From positions 372,001 to 436,000 of the forward strand of contig OY782875.1 of assembly GCA_963678565.1 (NCBI GenBank): a stretch of 64,000 nucleotides of DNA, given 5' to 3'. Below are positions 26,314 through 34,789 of the stretch, in pieces. The first letter of the stretch is position 1. Each line of letters opens with the position of its first letter. Position numbers and translations under genes: made by a program. The notes under the pieces are model-generated. The model saw only the letters and a program-made list of their open reading frames with translations, was not told the DNA's origin and ran no database searches. Source of the stretch: SKHV01 sp963678565. Its GTDB lineage: Bacteria > Bacteroidota > Bacteroidia > Bacteroidales > Prolixibacteraceae.

Positions 26314-27885
26314 TTATTGGGGCCAAGTTGTTCCTTCGGGTGTCATTCTCCATTTAAAATATTTATCCAATACTTTGAGTGATTCTTCACTTGGAACAGG
26401 ACCAACATGGGGTCTATCAGTTAGATACATTACATTTGGGGTGTTAACGCTAAATGTAGGCCACACAGGAACGTCTTCTCCATTAGGATCTCCATATTTG
26501 GCAAAGTTCGTCCAGTAAGTTCCCATTGTTTCTGAAAGTTTACGATCAGATTCTGTAAAATTGTTTCTTCTGATAGAATCGAGTGTCATAAAGGCATAGG
26601 CAACATCTTGACCGTGCGGTGATCCCATTCCGTGCATCGGTGAATCTTCAGGATAATCGGGATGTTGATCGAAGTAGTAGTAATATACTTTTGAGTTTCC
26701 GGTTTGAGACTGTAGGCGAGCCCATTTCCAGGTTTGCCATCCAAAAGCGGCATCGCGCATTAAATCGCGTGCCGTTTTTGCAACACTTTCTTTTCCTGGA
26801 GGATAAGCTTCAATAAGTTGTTCTGCGAATTTTCCATATCGGTTTTTGACATTGGCAATGTAGTCTTTGGGTTTTCTTTCGTGTGAGAAACTCAAGCCTT
26901 CATCAGAGTTATAGCCCATAAGTACATTCACATCGTTGTAGTTTCCACTTTTGTAAAGATTTGTTTGAACATCGGGGATAACATACCCATCAACTACTGG
27001 CCAGGCGCCTCCCATTCCCATAGCCATAGGAAGGTCTTCAACCTTTAGTTTTCGCAATTCAGCGAGAGAAGTAACACCAGCATCTTTCATAAACTGTAAT
27101 CCGCTTTTTTCAGCACTCTTTAAGGTTCTCATATTCTCACCAGGATAGGTTGTTGGACGTGTTGGTCCAAAAGATCCGCCACTTTGCGAGATGGCTCCGC
27201 TAAATAAACCTTTTGCTAATGGAGATGCGCACAACATGCTAACAGATATTCCACCAGCCGATTCGCCAAAAATGGTCACTTTATCAGGATCTCCTCCAAA
27301 AGCGGCAATGTTGTTTTGTACCCATTTTAAACCTGCAATTTGGTCGAGCAAGCCATAATTTCCGGATACATTGTTTGGATCTTCTGCACTTAGTTCGGGA
27401 TGTGCTAAAAATCCAATTTGACCAACGCGATATGGAATAGCCACTACCACAACACCTTTCTTCGTGAGTGCAGTTCCGTTACAAACCGGATCGGCTGTTG
27501 TTCCAAAACTAAATCCACCACCGTAAATCCAAACCATAACGGGTAGTTTTTCTTTATCAGATTTCGCCGGGGTCCATACGTTTAGATATAAACAATCTTC
27601 ACTTTTACCTGCAGGTGGATTTCCGAACTGGAATGGGGAAGGAGCATATGTTGTTGTTTGTTTTATTCCTTCCCATTTTTGAACAGGCTGAGGGGCTTTC
27701 CAGCGTAGGTCACCTGCAGGAGGTGCAGCAAAAGGGATGCCTTTGAATACGCGTAAATTTTCAGAAATGCTTCCCTGAACAAGTCCGTTTTCGGTTTCAA
27801 CAATGGTTGGATCTTGCTCGGTGCAGGAGCTTGTGCCCGTAATAATAAGGGCTACGATTGCGATAAGTAGGATTCGATATTTCAT
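26314..27885 (-). CDS. Type B carboxylesterase family lipoprotein
   Basis: This is an alpha/beta-hydrolase esterase, 523 aa, with a lipoprotein signal (IITGTSSC, Cys21). The oxyanion hole is in VWIYGGGFSFG, the nucleophile Ser209 is in FGESAGG, the acidic residue is likely in GYNSDEGLSF and the catalytic His in MGSPHGQDVAY. Other family landmarks are SEDCLYLNVWTP and NYGLLDQIAGLKWVQ. In a CAZyme cluster such an enzyme may strip ester groups (acetyl or feruloyl) from the polysaccharide. That substrate is inference. The nearest relatives by motif are para-nitrobenzyl-esterase-like proteins. Confidence 0.9.
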   Translation of the reverse strand: MKYRILLIAIVALIITGTSSCTEQDPTIVETENGLVQGSISENLRVFKGIPFAAPPAGDLRWKAPQPVQKWEGIKQTTTYAPSPFQFGNPPAGKSEDCLYLNVWTPAKSDKEKLPVMVWIYGGGFSFGTTADPVCNGTALTKKGVVVVAIPYRVGQIGFLAHPELSAEDPNNVSGNYGLLDQIAGLKWVQNNIAAFGGDPDKVTIFGESAGGISVSMLCASPLAKGLFSGAISQSGGSFGPTRPTTYPGENMRTLKSAEKSGLQFMKDAGVTSLAELRKLKVEDLPMAMGMGGAWPVVDGYVIPDVQTNLYKSGNYNDVNVLMGYNSDEGLSFSHERKPKDYIANVKNRYGKFAEQLIEAYPPGKESVAKTARDLMRDAAFGWQTWKWARLQSQTGNSKVYYYYFDQHPDYPEDSPMHGMGSPHGQDVAYAFMTLDSIRRNNFTESDRKLSETMGTYWTNFAKYGDPNGEDVPVWPTFSVNTPNVMYLTDRPHVGPVPSEESLKVLDKYFKWRMTPEGTTWPQ

Positions 27886-28026
27886 AGTTGTAAGGTTAAG
27901 TTTATTGCATTGGACCTGCTCTTAGTAAATAGAAAAGACAGGCTCTTATTTTTAATTTTTTAGTTTATTGTCTCGAATCTTCTTTTATAGATTTGTTTTC
28001 CTATGATCGCTTTTACTCGGCAAATT

Positions 28027-28254
28027 CTAGCTTTGTTTTCCAATATAATCTATACGTGAAGTTTCCCAAGCATCCCATGAAGTTGCATCAACTCCTGTTG
28101 ATATAATAAAATGCCAATATGTATCACCATCTTTTATTAAAGTAGCCGGATCATGTGAAAAGAGACTTCCTCTAAAATCAACAGCGAAGCTTTGAGTAAT
28201 TGTGGTTAAGGTGAGCGCTGTAAAAAGCAAAAAAGACTTAAAAATATTAATCAT
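28027..28254 (-). pseudogene. Truncated GH43 gene remnant
   Basis: The 75-residue frame has a normal signal peptide (LTLTTITQSFAV) and the start of a GH43 five-bladed propeller, FSHDPATLIKDGDTYWHF, with the catalytic-base Asp in HDPA. It then runs into SWDAWETSRIDYIG and stops. A working GH43 domain needs about 300 residues, so the middle of the gene appears deleted, joining N-terminal and possibly distal sequence. It lies within a run of GH43 genes on the same strand, so it may be a relic of a lost fourth member. Confidence 0.7.
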
Positions 28255-28667
28255 GCGAATCGTTTAAATTCAGAATTCTTATTTTTCTGTTTGAATTTCT
28301 TCTATTACACTGTTTTCATTAAATTAGCTTTTATTATAGTTAATATAATGTTTTTAGTTTGCTCTGGCTTGTAACCATCTTATATTAAAAGACCAAACTA
28401 ATCTTCAACCAAGCATTCACCATCAATCCTAACTCATCACATAGATATAGTTACATTTTTCGGGATTCTAAATCATGGCTTCGGAGACTTTTTGTCCCTC
28501 ATTGACAGATCAGCAAATGCTGTTTGATCGGCAGTATTGTTTACACTGAAATTAGCTTCAAATTATGGAGTAGTATTGAAGCTAAATCTTCGATCAATTT
28601 GTAGAATGGGAATCACTTCAACTTTGATTTCTAAATATTTTATTATTAAATTATCTATATCGAATTC
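28255..28667 (-). other. Gap with decayed coding sequence
   Basis: No intact ORF is present in this 413-base gap. On the minus strand two protein-like pieces in different frames are visible: about 28555-28470 (NNTADQTAFADLSMRDKK) and about 28452-28388 (YLCDELGLMVNAW). The second resembles the LCDE-L-G-L-V motif common in GH2-type hydrolases. Both are bounded by stops. I take this as debris of one or more lost genes, with low certainty. Confidence 0.35.
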
Positions 28668-29663
28668 TTATTCCGACTTATATTCTCCTTTAACGACAAT
28701 CTTGTCACCTGAGTCATCTACCTCAAATAAATGAGGAATTCTGATGGTGCGACCACGATCGCTTTTGTGGCTATGAACCGACATAAGTAATTTTCCCTCC
28801 AAGGTTCGGAATAACATACCGTGGCCAAAGTTAGGTGGAGTAATAGGCTCCAATTCTTGAATCCAAGGTCCATCTAAAGTTCCACTTTCTGAATAGGCTA
28901 CTCCTTGTGTATAAACGTTTAAGGCCCAACTAGTCCAAATTATTCCTAATTTTCCCGTTTGGGTTTTAAAAACGTAAGGTCCATCGGTTACTTTGTTCGG
29001 AATTAAACGACCATATTGATCTTCCTCTTTACTCCATGGGGAATCAAATGCGAAAAACATGATTTTTCTTTTTCCAACAGTACCACTTAAATCAGGTTTC
29101 AACTGAATTTTTTCCATGGTACCATTCCAGTTGGCTAACCATTCTTCGCAATAGATCATGTAAGGATTATTATCTGTGTCTACCCAAAAAGTTCCATCTA
29201 AGGTTGGCAGGTCGGCAGGTAGATAGGTTTCATCTTTCATTGGAACATAGGGACCATCGGGTTTATCACTCACCAACACATGACTAGCACGACGGTTAAT
29301 TGAATTTCCTTTTACAGTATCAATAATTACTTCTTGGTTGGTAAAAGTTGCAAAATAATAGTACTTGCCTTTGTATTGATGCAATTCGGCTGCCCAAATC
29401 ATTGGTCGCGGCCCCATCCATGAATCCGGATCAGTTTTGGTAACGGTATATGGCCCGGTCCATGAGGCAAGGTCTTTACTTTTCCAAAGCATACCTCCAG
29501 TTCCAGTCATGTAGTAAGTTGAGGTGGCACTATCAGCTAAAATTGCCGGATCGCTTAAACGGATATTTCCTAAAGGAATATTTTCACGGACTTCTGGTTT
29601 CCAGCCTTGTGCAAAAATATTAGTTACAATGAACAGAAATAATAGTGTTGTAAGTACTTTCAT
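28668..29663 (-). CDS. Glycoside hydrolase family 43 protein
   Basis: GH43 enzymes are five-bladed beta-propellers, mostly alpha-L-arabinofuranosidases, beta-xylosidases or galactanases. The 331-residue product has a signal peptide (LLFLFIVTNIFAQ) and then the propeller, with the base Asp38 in IRLSDPAIL, a modulating Asp in PTLDGTFWVD, and repeated blade motifs such as KGKYYYFATFTN and TGKLGIIWTSW. The acid position that often reads EGP is TDGP here. It stops five bases before the next upstream gene's end, so it is likely co-transcribed with the GH43 gene at 29669. The exact specificity is unknown. Confidence 0.87.
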   Translation of the reverse strand: MKVLTTLLFLFIVTNIFAQGWKPEVRENIPLGNIRLSDPAILADSATSTYYMTGTGGMLWKSKDLASWTGPYTVTKTDPDSWMGPRPMIWAAELHQYKGKYYYFATFTNQEVIIDTVKGNSINRRASHVLVSDKPDGPYVPMKDETYLPADLPTLDGTFWVDTDNNPYMIYCEEWLANWNGTMEKIQLKPDLSGTVGKRKIMFFAFDSPWSKEEDQYGRLIPNKVTDGPYVFKTQTGKLGIIWTSWALNVYTQGVAYSESGTLDGPWIQELEPITPPNFGHGMLFRTLEGKLLMSVHSHKSDRGRTIRIPHLFEVDDSGDKIVVKGEYKSE

Positions 29664-29668
29664 TATAT

Positions 29669-30739
29669 TTAGAATTTTATGTTTGTTTTATAATATTTCG
29701 CGAGTTTTTTTGCCTCCTTTTTTGTTATTTGAATAATTGCTCCGTGTTTTGGAGAGGAGAAATTAGTGGTCTTCATTACTCCATTGTTAAAGTGACCTAA
29801 GTCTTTATAGGTTTTAAAGTCTGAGGTTTCGCAAAAACCAAAGTTGTGAGGTTGAATGCTGAAAACATCGTACATCAATACATATTTATCACTGTTAATT
29901 CTTTTCCAAACATTAGGTGCTTCGCAGGCTCCAGGTTCTTGATCGACCATTTCGGGTTCGTATTTATAACTTTTATTGATGTAGTCGGAGAAAGCTACTT
30001 TTATACCACTTGGTCGCTCTTGTGCAACATACATCATGCAATAACGCCCGTTAGGCATTTGGGTGATATCGGCATCGAGTACTTGTACCTTTTCATTGGG
30101 ATATTCGAACAGTGATTTTGGTTTGGTAACCAGTTTGGTAAAATCATCATCGGTATAGGCATAAACCAATTTGGTTAGCCCATGGCCCATCCGTAAAGTG
30201 AAATAAATCATCATTTTTTCTTCAACCGGATCGTAAATGGTTTGCGGTGCCCAGGCACATCCAATATTCTTAAATTCATCCCATTCTTCATCGAAAAGGA
30301 AATTTGTGTGAGTCCAATTAATAATGTCATATGATTTCATCAATACAAAACCACGGTTGTTTCCCCAGTCATATTCTTCCTGCGGCCTCTCCCAAGTTGT
30401 TTCGCGATAACCAAGTTGTTTGGCAAATAAATGGAGGTCGGTCATCACAAGGTAAAAAGCTCCATCAGGTCCTCGTGAGATATGAGGATCTCGAATCCCT
30501 CGTTGACTGGCAATGGAGTCGCCGCCAATAATTGGATTTCCTTGGTTTACGTCGGTAAACGTATAGCCATCGGGGCTCAATGCCATAAACAAACTATGTG
30601 TTGGATCAGTAAAATAAACCATCAGGTAAGCATCCATATCTTTTTGTTTGATGCCTTTTGCCTGAGCGAAAGAATTCGCTGAAAAACATAAGATTGAAAG
30701 AATGAGTAAGTTATTTAAAAATCGGAATTTTACTTTCAT
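29669..30739 (-). CDS. Glycoside hydrolase family 43 protein
   Basis: I place the start at 30739 because it gives a clean signal peptide (MKVKFRFLNN to ANSFAQ); 12 more codons upstream are possible. The 356-residue product shows GH43 propeller motifs: MVYFTDPTHSLFMALSPDG, the base Asp in RDPHISRGPDG, the modulating Asp in VLDADITQMPNG and the acid Glu in CEAPNVWK. A His in SPKHGAIIQI near the end is also typical. It is separated by only 5 bases from the downstream GH43 gene, so the two probably work together on an arabinose- or galactose-containing chain. Confidence 0.85.
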   Translation of the reverse strand: MKVKFRFLNNLLILSILCFSANSFAQAKGIKQKDMDAYLMVYFTDPTHSLFMALSPDGYTFTDVNQGNPIIGGDSIASQRGIRDPHISRGPDGAFYLVMTDLHLFAKQLGYRETTWERPQEEYDWGNNRGFVLMKSYDIINWTHTNFLFDEEWDEFKNIGCAWAPQTIYDPVEEKMMIYFTLRMGHGLTKLVYAYTDDDFTKLVTKPKSLFEYPNEKVQVLDADITQMPNGRYCMMYVAQERPSGIKVAFSDYINKSYKYEPEMVDQEPGACEAPNVWKRINSDKYVLMYDVFSIQPHNFGFCETSDFKTYKDLGHFNNGVMKTTNFSSPKHGAIIQITKKEAKKLAKYYKTNIKF

Positions 30740-30898
30740 GTTGTAAATTTTAGTGTTCAATATTGCTGATATCAATTTTGCCTGTTACTTTATTTTCAAC
30801 ACCAGCGGTTGTTATTGGAAACGGTTTTAAATTCCTTTTTGGTCAAGCTCAAGCTTATCGATACAAATTGATTTCTGCATTTCAGAATGTTTTAATTG

Positions 30899-32509
30899 TT
30901 ATTTGCTTTTGACCAATGTAACGTCATCTATTAAACAAAGTGCATTCGCTTTTCCATCGGCAAAGAATCCTATTTCAACTTCATTATTTTTAACTTTAAT
31001 TCCTTCGAGTGTGATGGTGTTCCAATTCTCGTTTTCTTCTTCAATGCCTATCTGGAAGCGTTTTTTACCTGATTTTGCATACATTTCAAGCTTGTTGAAA
31101 TCACCACTGTTTTTAACTTTTGCAGTGAGTGTATAAGTAGAATTTTCAAATTCCACATGAGGAGTTGAAGCAATTATTTGATGCACTTGGCGGGTAAAGT
31201 CAACCTGATCGCTCATGTTTAAACTTCTTTCTCCAACCACAACTTTGCGATCTTCATTGGTGTTTGCATGATTTAGTTTAGGTGAATTGGATTCCAACGA
31301 AATTTCAGTTCCTTTGATAATAGTGGTTTTCCATCCTCTTAGTCGGGTTTGTACCGGTTTTTTCGGACTAGGCATTTCTTTTCTATCAGCTTCGAAGCTG
31401 GCATTGGTTACCCAGTTGTTATCTTCTGCAACTTCCCATTCACCGGTTGCGGCATTAAGATTCCATGAGTTGAGAGAGTTGAATTGTGGTACATCTCCAT
31501 CGAATGATAAGGGGCACCATTGGTTGTATCCTAAACCGTTTCCCGCAAAATTGGCCCAACGGTCGCCACAGAAAATTACGGTTTCTTCTTTGCTCCCGCG
31601 AACAGTTACAAAAAATCCGGTTTGAGAGATATGTGCGTAATCATCTTCGATTCCAGAAATTACTTGCATATCGTTGGTTGGAAGATAAGGGCCCATAATA
31701 TCGTCGGCAACTAAGTAATAAGCCAAAGAACCATCCCATCCGTATAACTGAGAAGCTGCAATGTAGTATTTGTCTTTGTATTTAAACATGCAGTTTCCTT
31801 CACGTCCTGATCCTTTGAAAACTTGTTTATAACCTAAAAGTGTTAATGAATCGTTTTTCATTCCAATTTCTGAAATGTAAATTCTATTTCGACCTCTTCC
31901 GTAACTATAAACTAAATATGATTTTTCAGTGTCAGGATCGGTGAAAACGGTTTGGTCTCCTGTGTTTGGAGTTCCGATCCAACTAGTCATATCTTTTCTA
32001 TGCTGTTTTTTGAATGGACCTAATGGTGAATAAGAAACAGCAAAAAGTACACTTGAATTGTATTGAATTGCCAATACGTATTGATCTGCTTCTTTTACAT
32101 AAGCAACTCCCATTCGTCCTAACCATCCCCATGCACGTTGAGAGCCGTCAAAAACTTCTTCTTTTGTCAGTACATGTCCTTCTGGTTCCCAATTGACTAA
32201 ATCGGTAGAAGAATAGCATGTTACTCCTTGAAATGAATTTCGTGGTTGCGTAACCGATGGATCTTCTCTGTACAGCTCAGCTTCTTTATAGTGTACACCA
32301 TACCAAAAATATTTTGTCTCTCCGGTTTTGGGATGAGTGAATTCGAAAATACCTCCTCCTTGGCTATAAATTGGCTCACCTGTTTTAGTATCCCAAAAAG
32401 TATCGTTTTTGATGTTGTTTGATTGCGCTGTTGCAAACTTTTCATTTAATATAATAGTTGCAAGAAGCACAAGAACAGTTTTAGTGATGCGTAATAACTG
32501 AGTTTTCAT
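30899..32509 (-). CDS. GH43 subfamily 24-like exo-beta-1,3-galactanase with C-terminal carbohydrate-binding-like domain
   Basis: The 536-residue product has a signal peptide (LNEKFATA), a GH43 propeller over about 35-345 and a C-terminal beta-sandwich over about 355-536 that resembles a carbohydrate-binding module. The start of the propeller reads SQGGGIFEF...KYFWYG, as in exo-beta-1,3-galactanases, where the usual base Asp is absent. Other matching sites are the likely acid Glu237 in GREGNCMFKYKDKYY and Gln296 in HISQTGFF, the position where a Gln is reported to take over the base role in the fungal enzyme. It would remove galactose from beta-1,3-galactan backbones such as type II arabinogalactan. 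The subfamily call rests on motif memory. Confidence 0.78.
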   Translation of the reverse strand: MKTQLLRITKTVLVLLATIILNEKFATAQSNNIKNDTFWDTKTGEPIYSQGGGIFEFTHPKTGETKYFWYGVHYKEAELYREDPSVTQPRNSFQGVTCYSSTDLVNWEPEGHVLTKEEVFDGSQRAWGWLGRMGVAYVKEADQYVLAIQYNSSVLFAVSYSPLGPFKKQHRKDMTSWIGTPNTGDQTVFTDPDTEKSYLVYSYGRGRNRIYISEIGMKNDSLTLLGYKQVFKGSGREGNCMFKYKDKYYIAASQLYGWDGSLAYYLVADDIMGPYLPTNDMQVISGIEDDYAHISQTGFFVTVRGSKEETVIFCGDRWANFAGNGLGYNQWCPLSFDGDVPQFNSLNSWNLNAATGEWEVAEDNNWVTNASFEADRKEMPSPKKPVQTRLRGWKTTIIKGTEISLESNSPKLNHANTNEDRKVVVGERSLNMSDQVDFTRQVHQIIASTPHVEFENSTYTLTAKVKNSGDFNKLEMYAKSGKKRFQIGIEEENENWNTITLEGIKVKNNEVEIGFFADGKANALCLIDDVTLVKSK

Positions 32510-32680
32510 AATTTATAAATCTTCGAATTAAATATTATCTGGCAATTTAACAAATGGCACTTTTATAAGTATACGCACATCTTTTGAATCGAGATGCATA
32601 GCTCAATTTTGATATCGGAAAAGGTTTACTGAAAGATGATATAGGTTTAAAGACAGAAACGACTATTTTCATTCTTTTTC

Positions 32681-34753
32681 TTATTTAATCATCCAAACTG
32701 AAACTCCTGCAACAGGAACACTATTTCCTCCAATAACAAACTTTGTATTATCGTTTAATTCTAAATTATAAGCTTTGTCGGAATAGTTCATCGCAATTCC
32801 AAAACCATCACGATATTCTACAATTATTCCTTTTGGGTAATCTTTTATAGGGATTTCAATTTTGTTGTATACTTTTTTCAGAAATTCTTTTTCCAATTCT
32901 CCACTTTTGGTATCAACGCCACAATAACTAACCGTTCCTTCTCCTAGTTTATAGAAGGTGACAGCACTCTTTCCTTCGTAAAAAGCGTTATGGTAACTTG
33001 CCCAGCTTTCGGTGTTTTGTTTTGGTTTTAAAACATCGCCCCAGCTGGTCCATTCGTAATTTTTGCCATCCATTTTTACTCCTACCGGAGAAAATGGTCG
33101 AGGTAAATCGTAGAACTCGATTTCGGCTCCAATTAATTTGTAAATTGGCTCGGCATGTTGGGCTTGCCATAAATGTCCTAATTCGTTTTGATGCCCTGTG
33201 CGACTCGTCATTACCAAGTTTCCGCCATTTTCAACATAGTTTTCTAGTTTTGAAATCAATGTTTTACTCATTTGTTGATAAGCTGGCACGACAATAACCG
33301 GATATTGTTCGAAATTCATTGTATCACGAATAAAATCAACGGGTGCGCCAAACGATTTTAAAGCTTTGTAATATTTCAATACATGCCCTTCGGTATTCCA
33401 CTCAGTAGTTTGTTTGTTTTGTTCAATGGCAACCGTGTTGTCGGGATCAAATAATATGGCTGTTTTCCTATTCTGATAAGCCTCAGGAATCTTGTTTAAT
33501 GTAGCTTTCTTGCGCAAAAGATTGATTTCTTCAATAAATTGCTGATATTCCAAACCACCTCGAGTTGGTGTTACTCCATCGGGGCCGACAATGCCGTAAT
33601 GATACTGCTCATAGCCATAAATTGGAGCACGAAAACGATAAGTGCAAGTGAATTTGCTTCCTCCAGAGAACACCGACCATAACCATAATCGAACGGCACC
33701 AGGTAAAGGTTGATAGTTTATTTCTCCCCAGTTTACCTGCCCGGGTTGCAATTCCATTACTCCATAAAGTGGTGATAGCGGTCTGAAATAATCGTTGGCC
33801 ATGGCAATGCGCGAATATTCTCCAATTCGATAACCATCGCGACCAATTCCTTTATGTTCTCCATAAACCATGTAGCGCGTATAAGTTATAAAATCGAGCT
33901 GATCGCTATCGCCAATAAATCGAGCATCGTACATTGGGATAAAGTTGGTGGTTACCCACTGACCTTTCGATGCATATTTTTTGATAATTTCGGCTTGCTC
34001 ATTTAAAAAAGTTGAAGTTTCATCATCGCAAAATCGGCTATGATCTAAGCGTTGATATAAATTCATTCCCCATTGTTCGTGTTGTGGAATATTTATTTCG
34101 TCAAATTCTGAATAAGTTCCACTCCAAAAATTGGTTCCCCAAGCATGATTAAGTGCTTCAATATTTCCGTATTTTCTTTTAAGCCATGCTCTGAATCTGT
34201 TGGTGGCATCGGCACTAAAATCAACTGTAGATCGTGGTTCGTTATCTAATTGCCATCCCATAATTCTTGGGTCCTTTCCGTAATGTTCGGCCAGCTTTTC
34301 TATCATTTTAAAGGCGTATTTTTTATAGGTCTCGTTCGAGAATGAAGCATGTTGGCGCGCACCATGATCCATTTTTGTTCCATTCTCGTGTGTAACTAAA
34401 ATTTCGGGATGTTTGCGGCTCAACCAAACTGGTGGAGTGGCTGTTGAGGTACACATGATTACTTTTAAATCGTATTTTGCAGCAATGTCAACCGCTTTAT
34501 CAAGCCATTCAAAATTATATTTTCCTTCTTCGGGTTCGAGTTGTGCCCAAGCAAATTCTGCAAAATGGGTAAATTCAAATCCCATGTCTGCAATTTTTTT
34601 CAAGTCGCGATCCCATTGCGAAGGATCCCAGTGTTCGGGGTAATAATAAGCACCAACAGTAGTTAGCTCTTTGGCTTCGAAATAAGGATTGCTTTTTTGC
34701 GAAAAGGCACTAAATGATAAAAGCGTTATTAATAGAAATAATGAAATTTTCAT
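32681..34753 (-). CDS. Beta-galactosidase, glycoside hydrolase family 42
   Basis: GH42 enzymes are retaining beta-galactosidases acting on galacto-oligosaccharides. The 690-residue product has a signal peptide (LLSFSAFS), a TIM barrel starting VGAYYYPEHWDPSQWDRD, the acid/base Glu172 in GWQLDNEPRS, and a probable nucleophile Glu in VMELQPGQVNW. The trimerisation/GATase-like domain follows at about 410-620 (PVIVVPAYQQMSK) and a C-terminal beta domain ends in GVSVWMIK. The signal peptide places it outside the cytoplasm, unlike many Gram-positive GH42 enzymes. With GH35 and the GH43 genes it supports beta-galactan as the substrate of the cluster. Confidence 0.93.
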   Translation of the reverse strand: MKISLFLLITLLSFSAFSQKSNPYFEAKELTTVGAYYYPEHWDPSQWDRDLKKIADMGFEFTHFAEFAWAQLEPEEGKYNFEWLDKAVDIAAKYDLKVIMCTSTATPPVWLSRKHPEILVTHENGTKMDHGARQHASFSNETYKKYAFKMIEKLAEHYGKDPRIMGWQLDNEPRSTVDFSADATNRFRAWLKRKYGNIEALNHAWGTNFWSGTYSEFDEINIPQHEQWGMNLYQRLDHSRFCDDETSTFLNEQAEIIKKYASKGQWVTTNFIPMYDARFIGDSDQLDFITYTRYMVYGEHKGIGRDGYRIGEYSRIAMANDYFRPLSPLYGVMELQPGQVNWGEINYQPLPGAVRLWLWSVFSGGSKFTCTYRFRAPIYGYEQYHYGIVGPDGVTPTRGGLEYQQFIEEINLLRKKATLNKIPEAYQNRKTAILFDPDNTVAIEQNKQTTEWNTEGHVLKYYKALKSFGAPVDFIRDTMNFEQYPVIVVPAYQQMSKTLISKLENYVENGGNLVMTSRTGHQNELGHLWQAQHAEPIYKLIGAEIEFYDLPRPFSPVGVKMDGKNYEWTSWGDVLKPKQNTESWASYHNAFYEGKSAVTFYKLGEGTVSYCGVDTKSGELEKEFLKKVYNKIEIPIKDYPKGIIVEYRDGFGIAMNYSDKAYNLELNDNTKFVIGGNSVPVAGVSVWMIK

Positions 34754-34789
34754 GATTTATTCTGTTTTGCTGTGTTAGGCTTGAATAAT

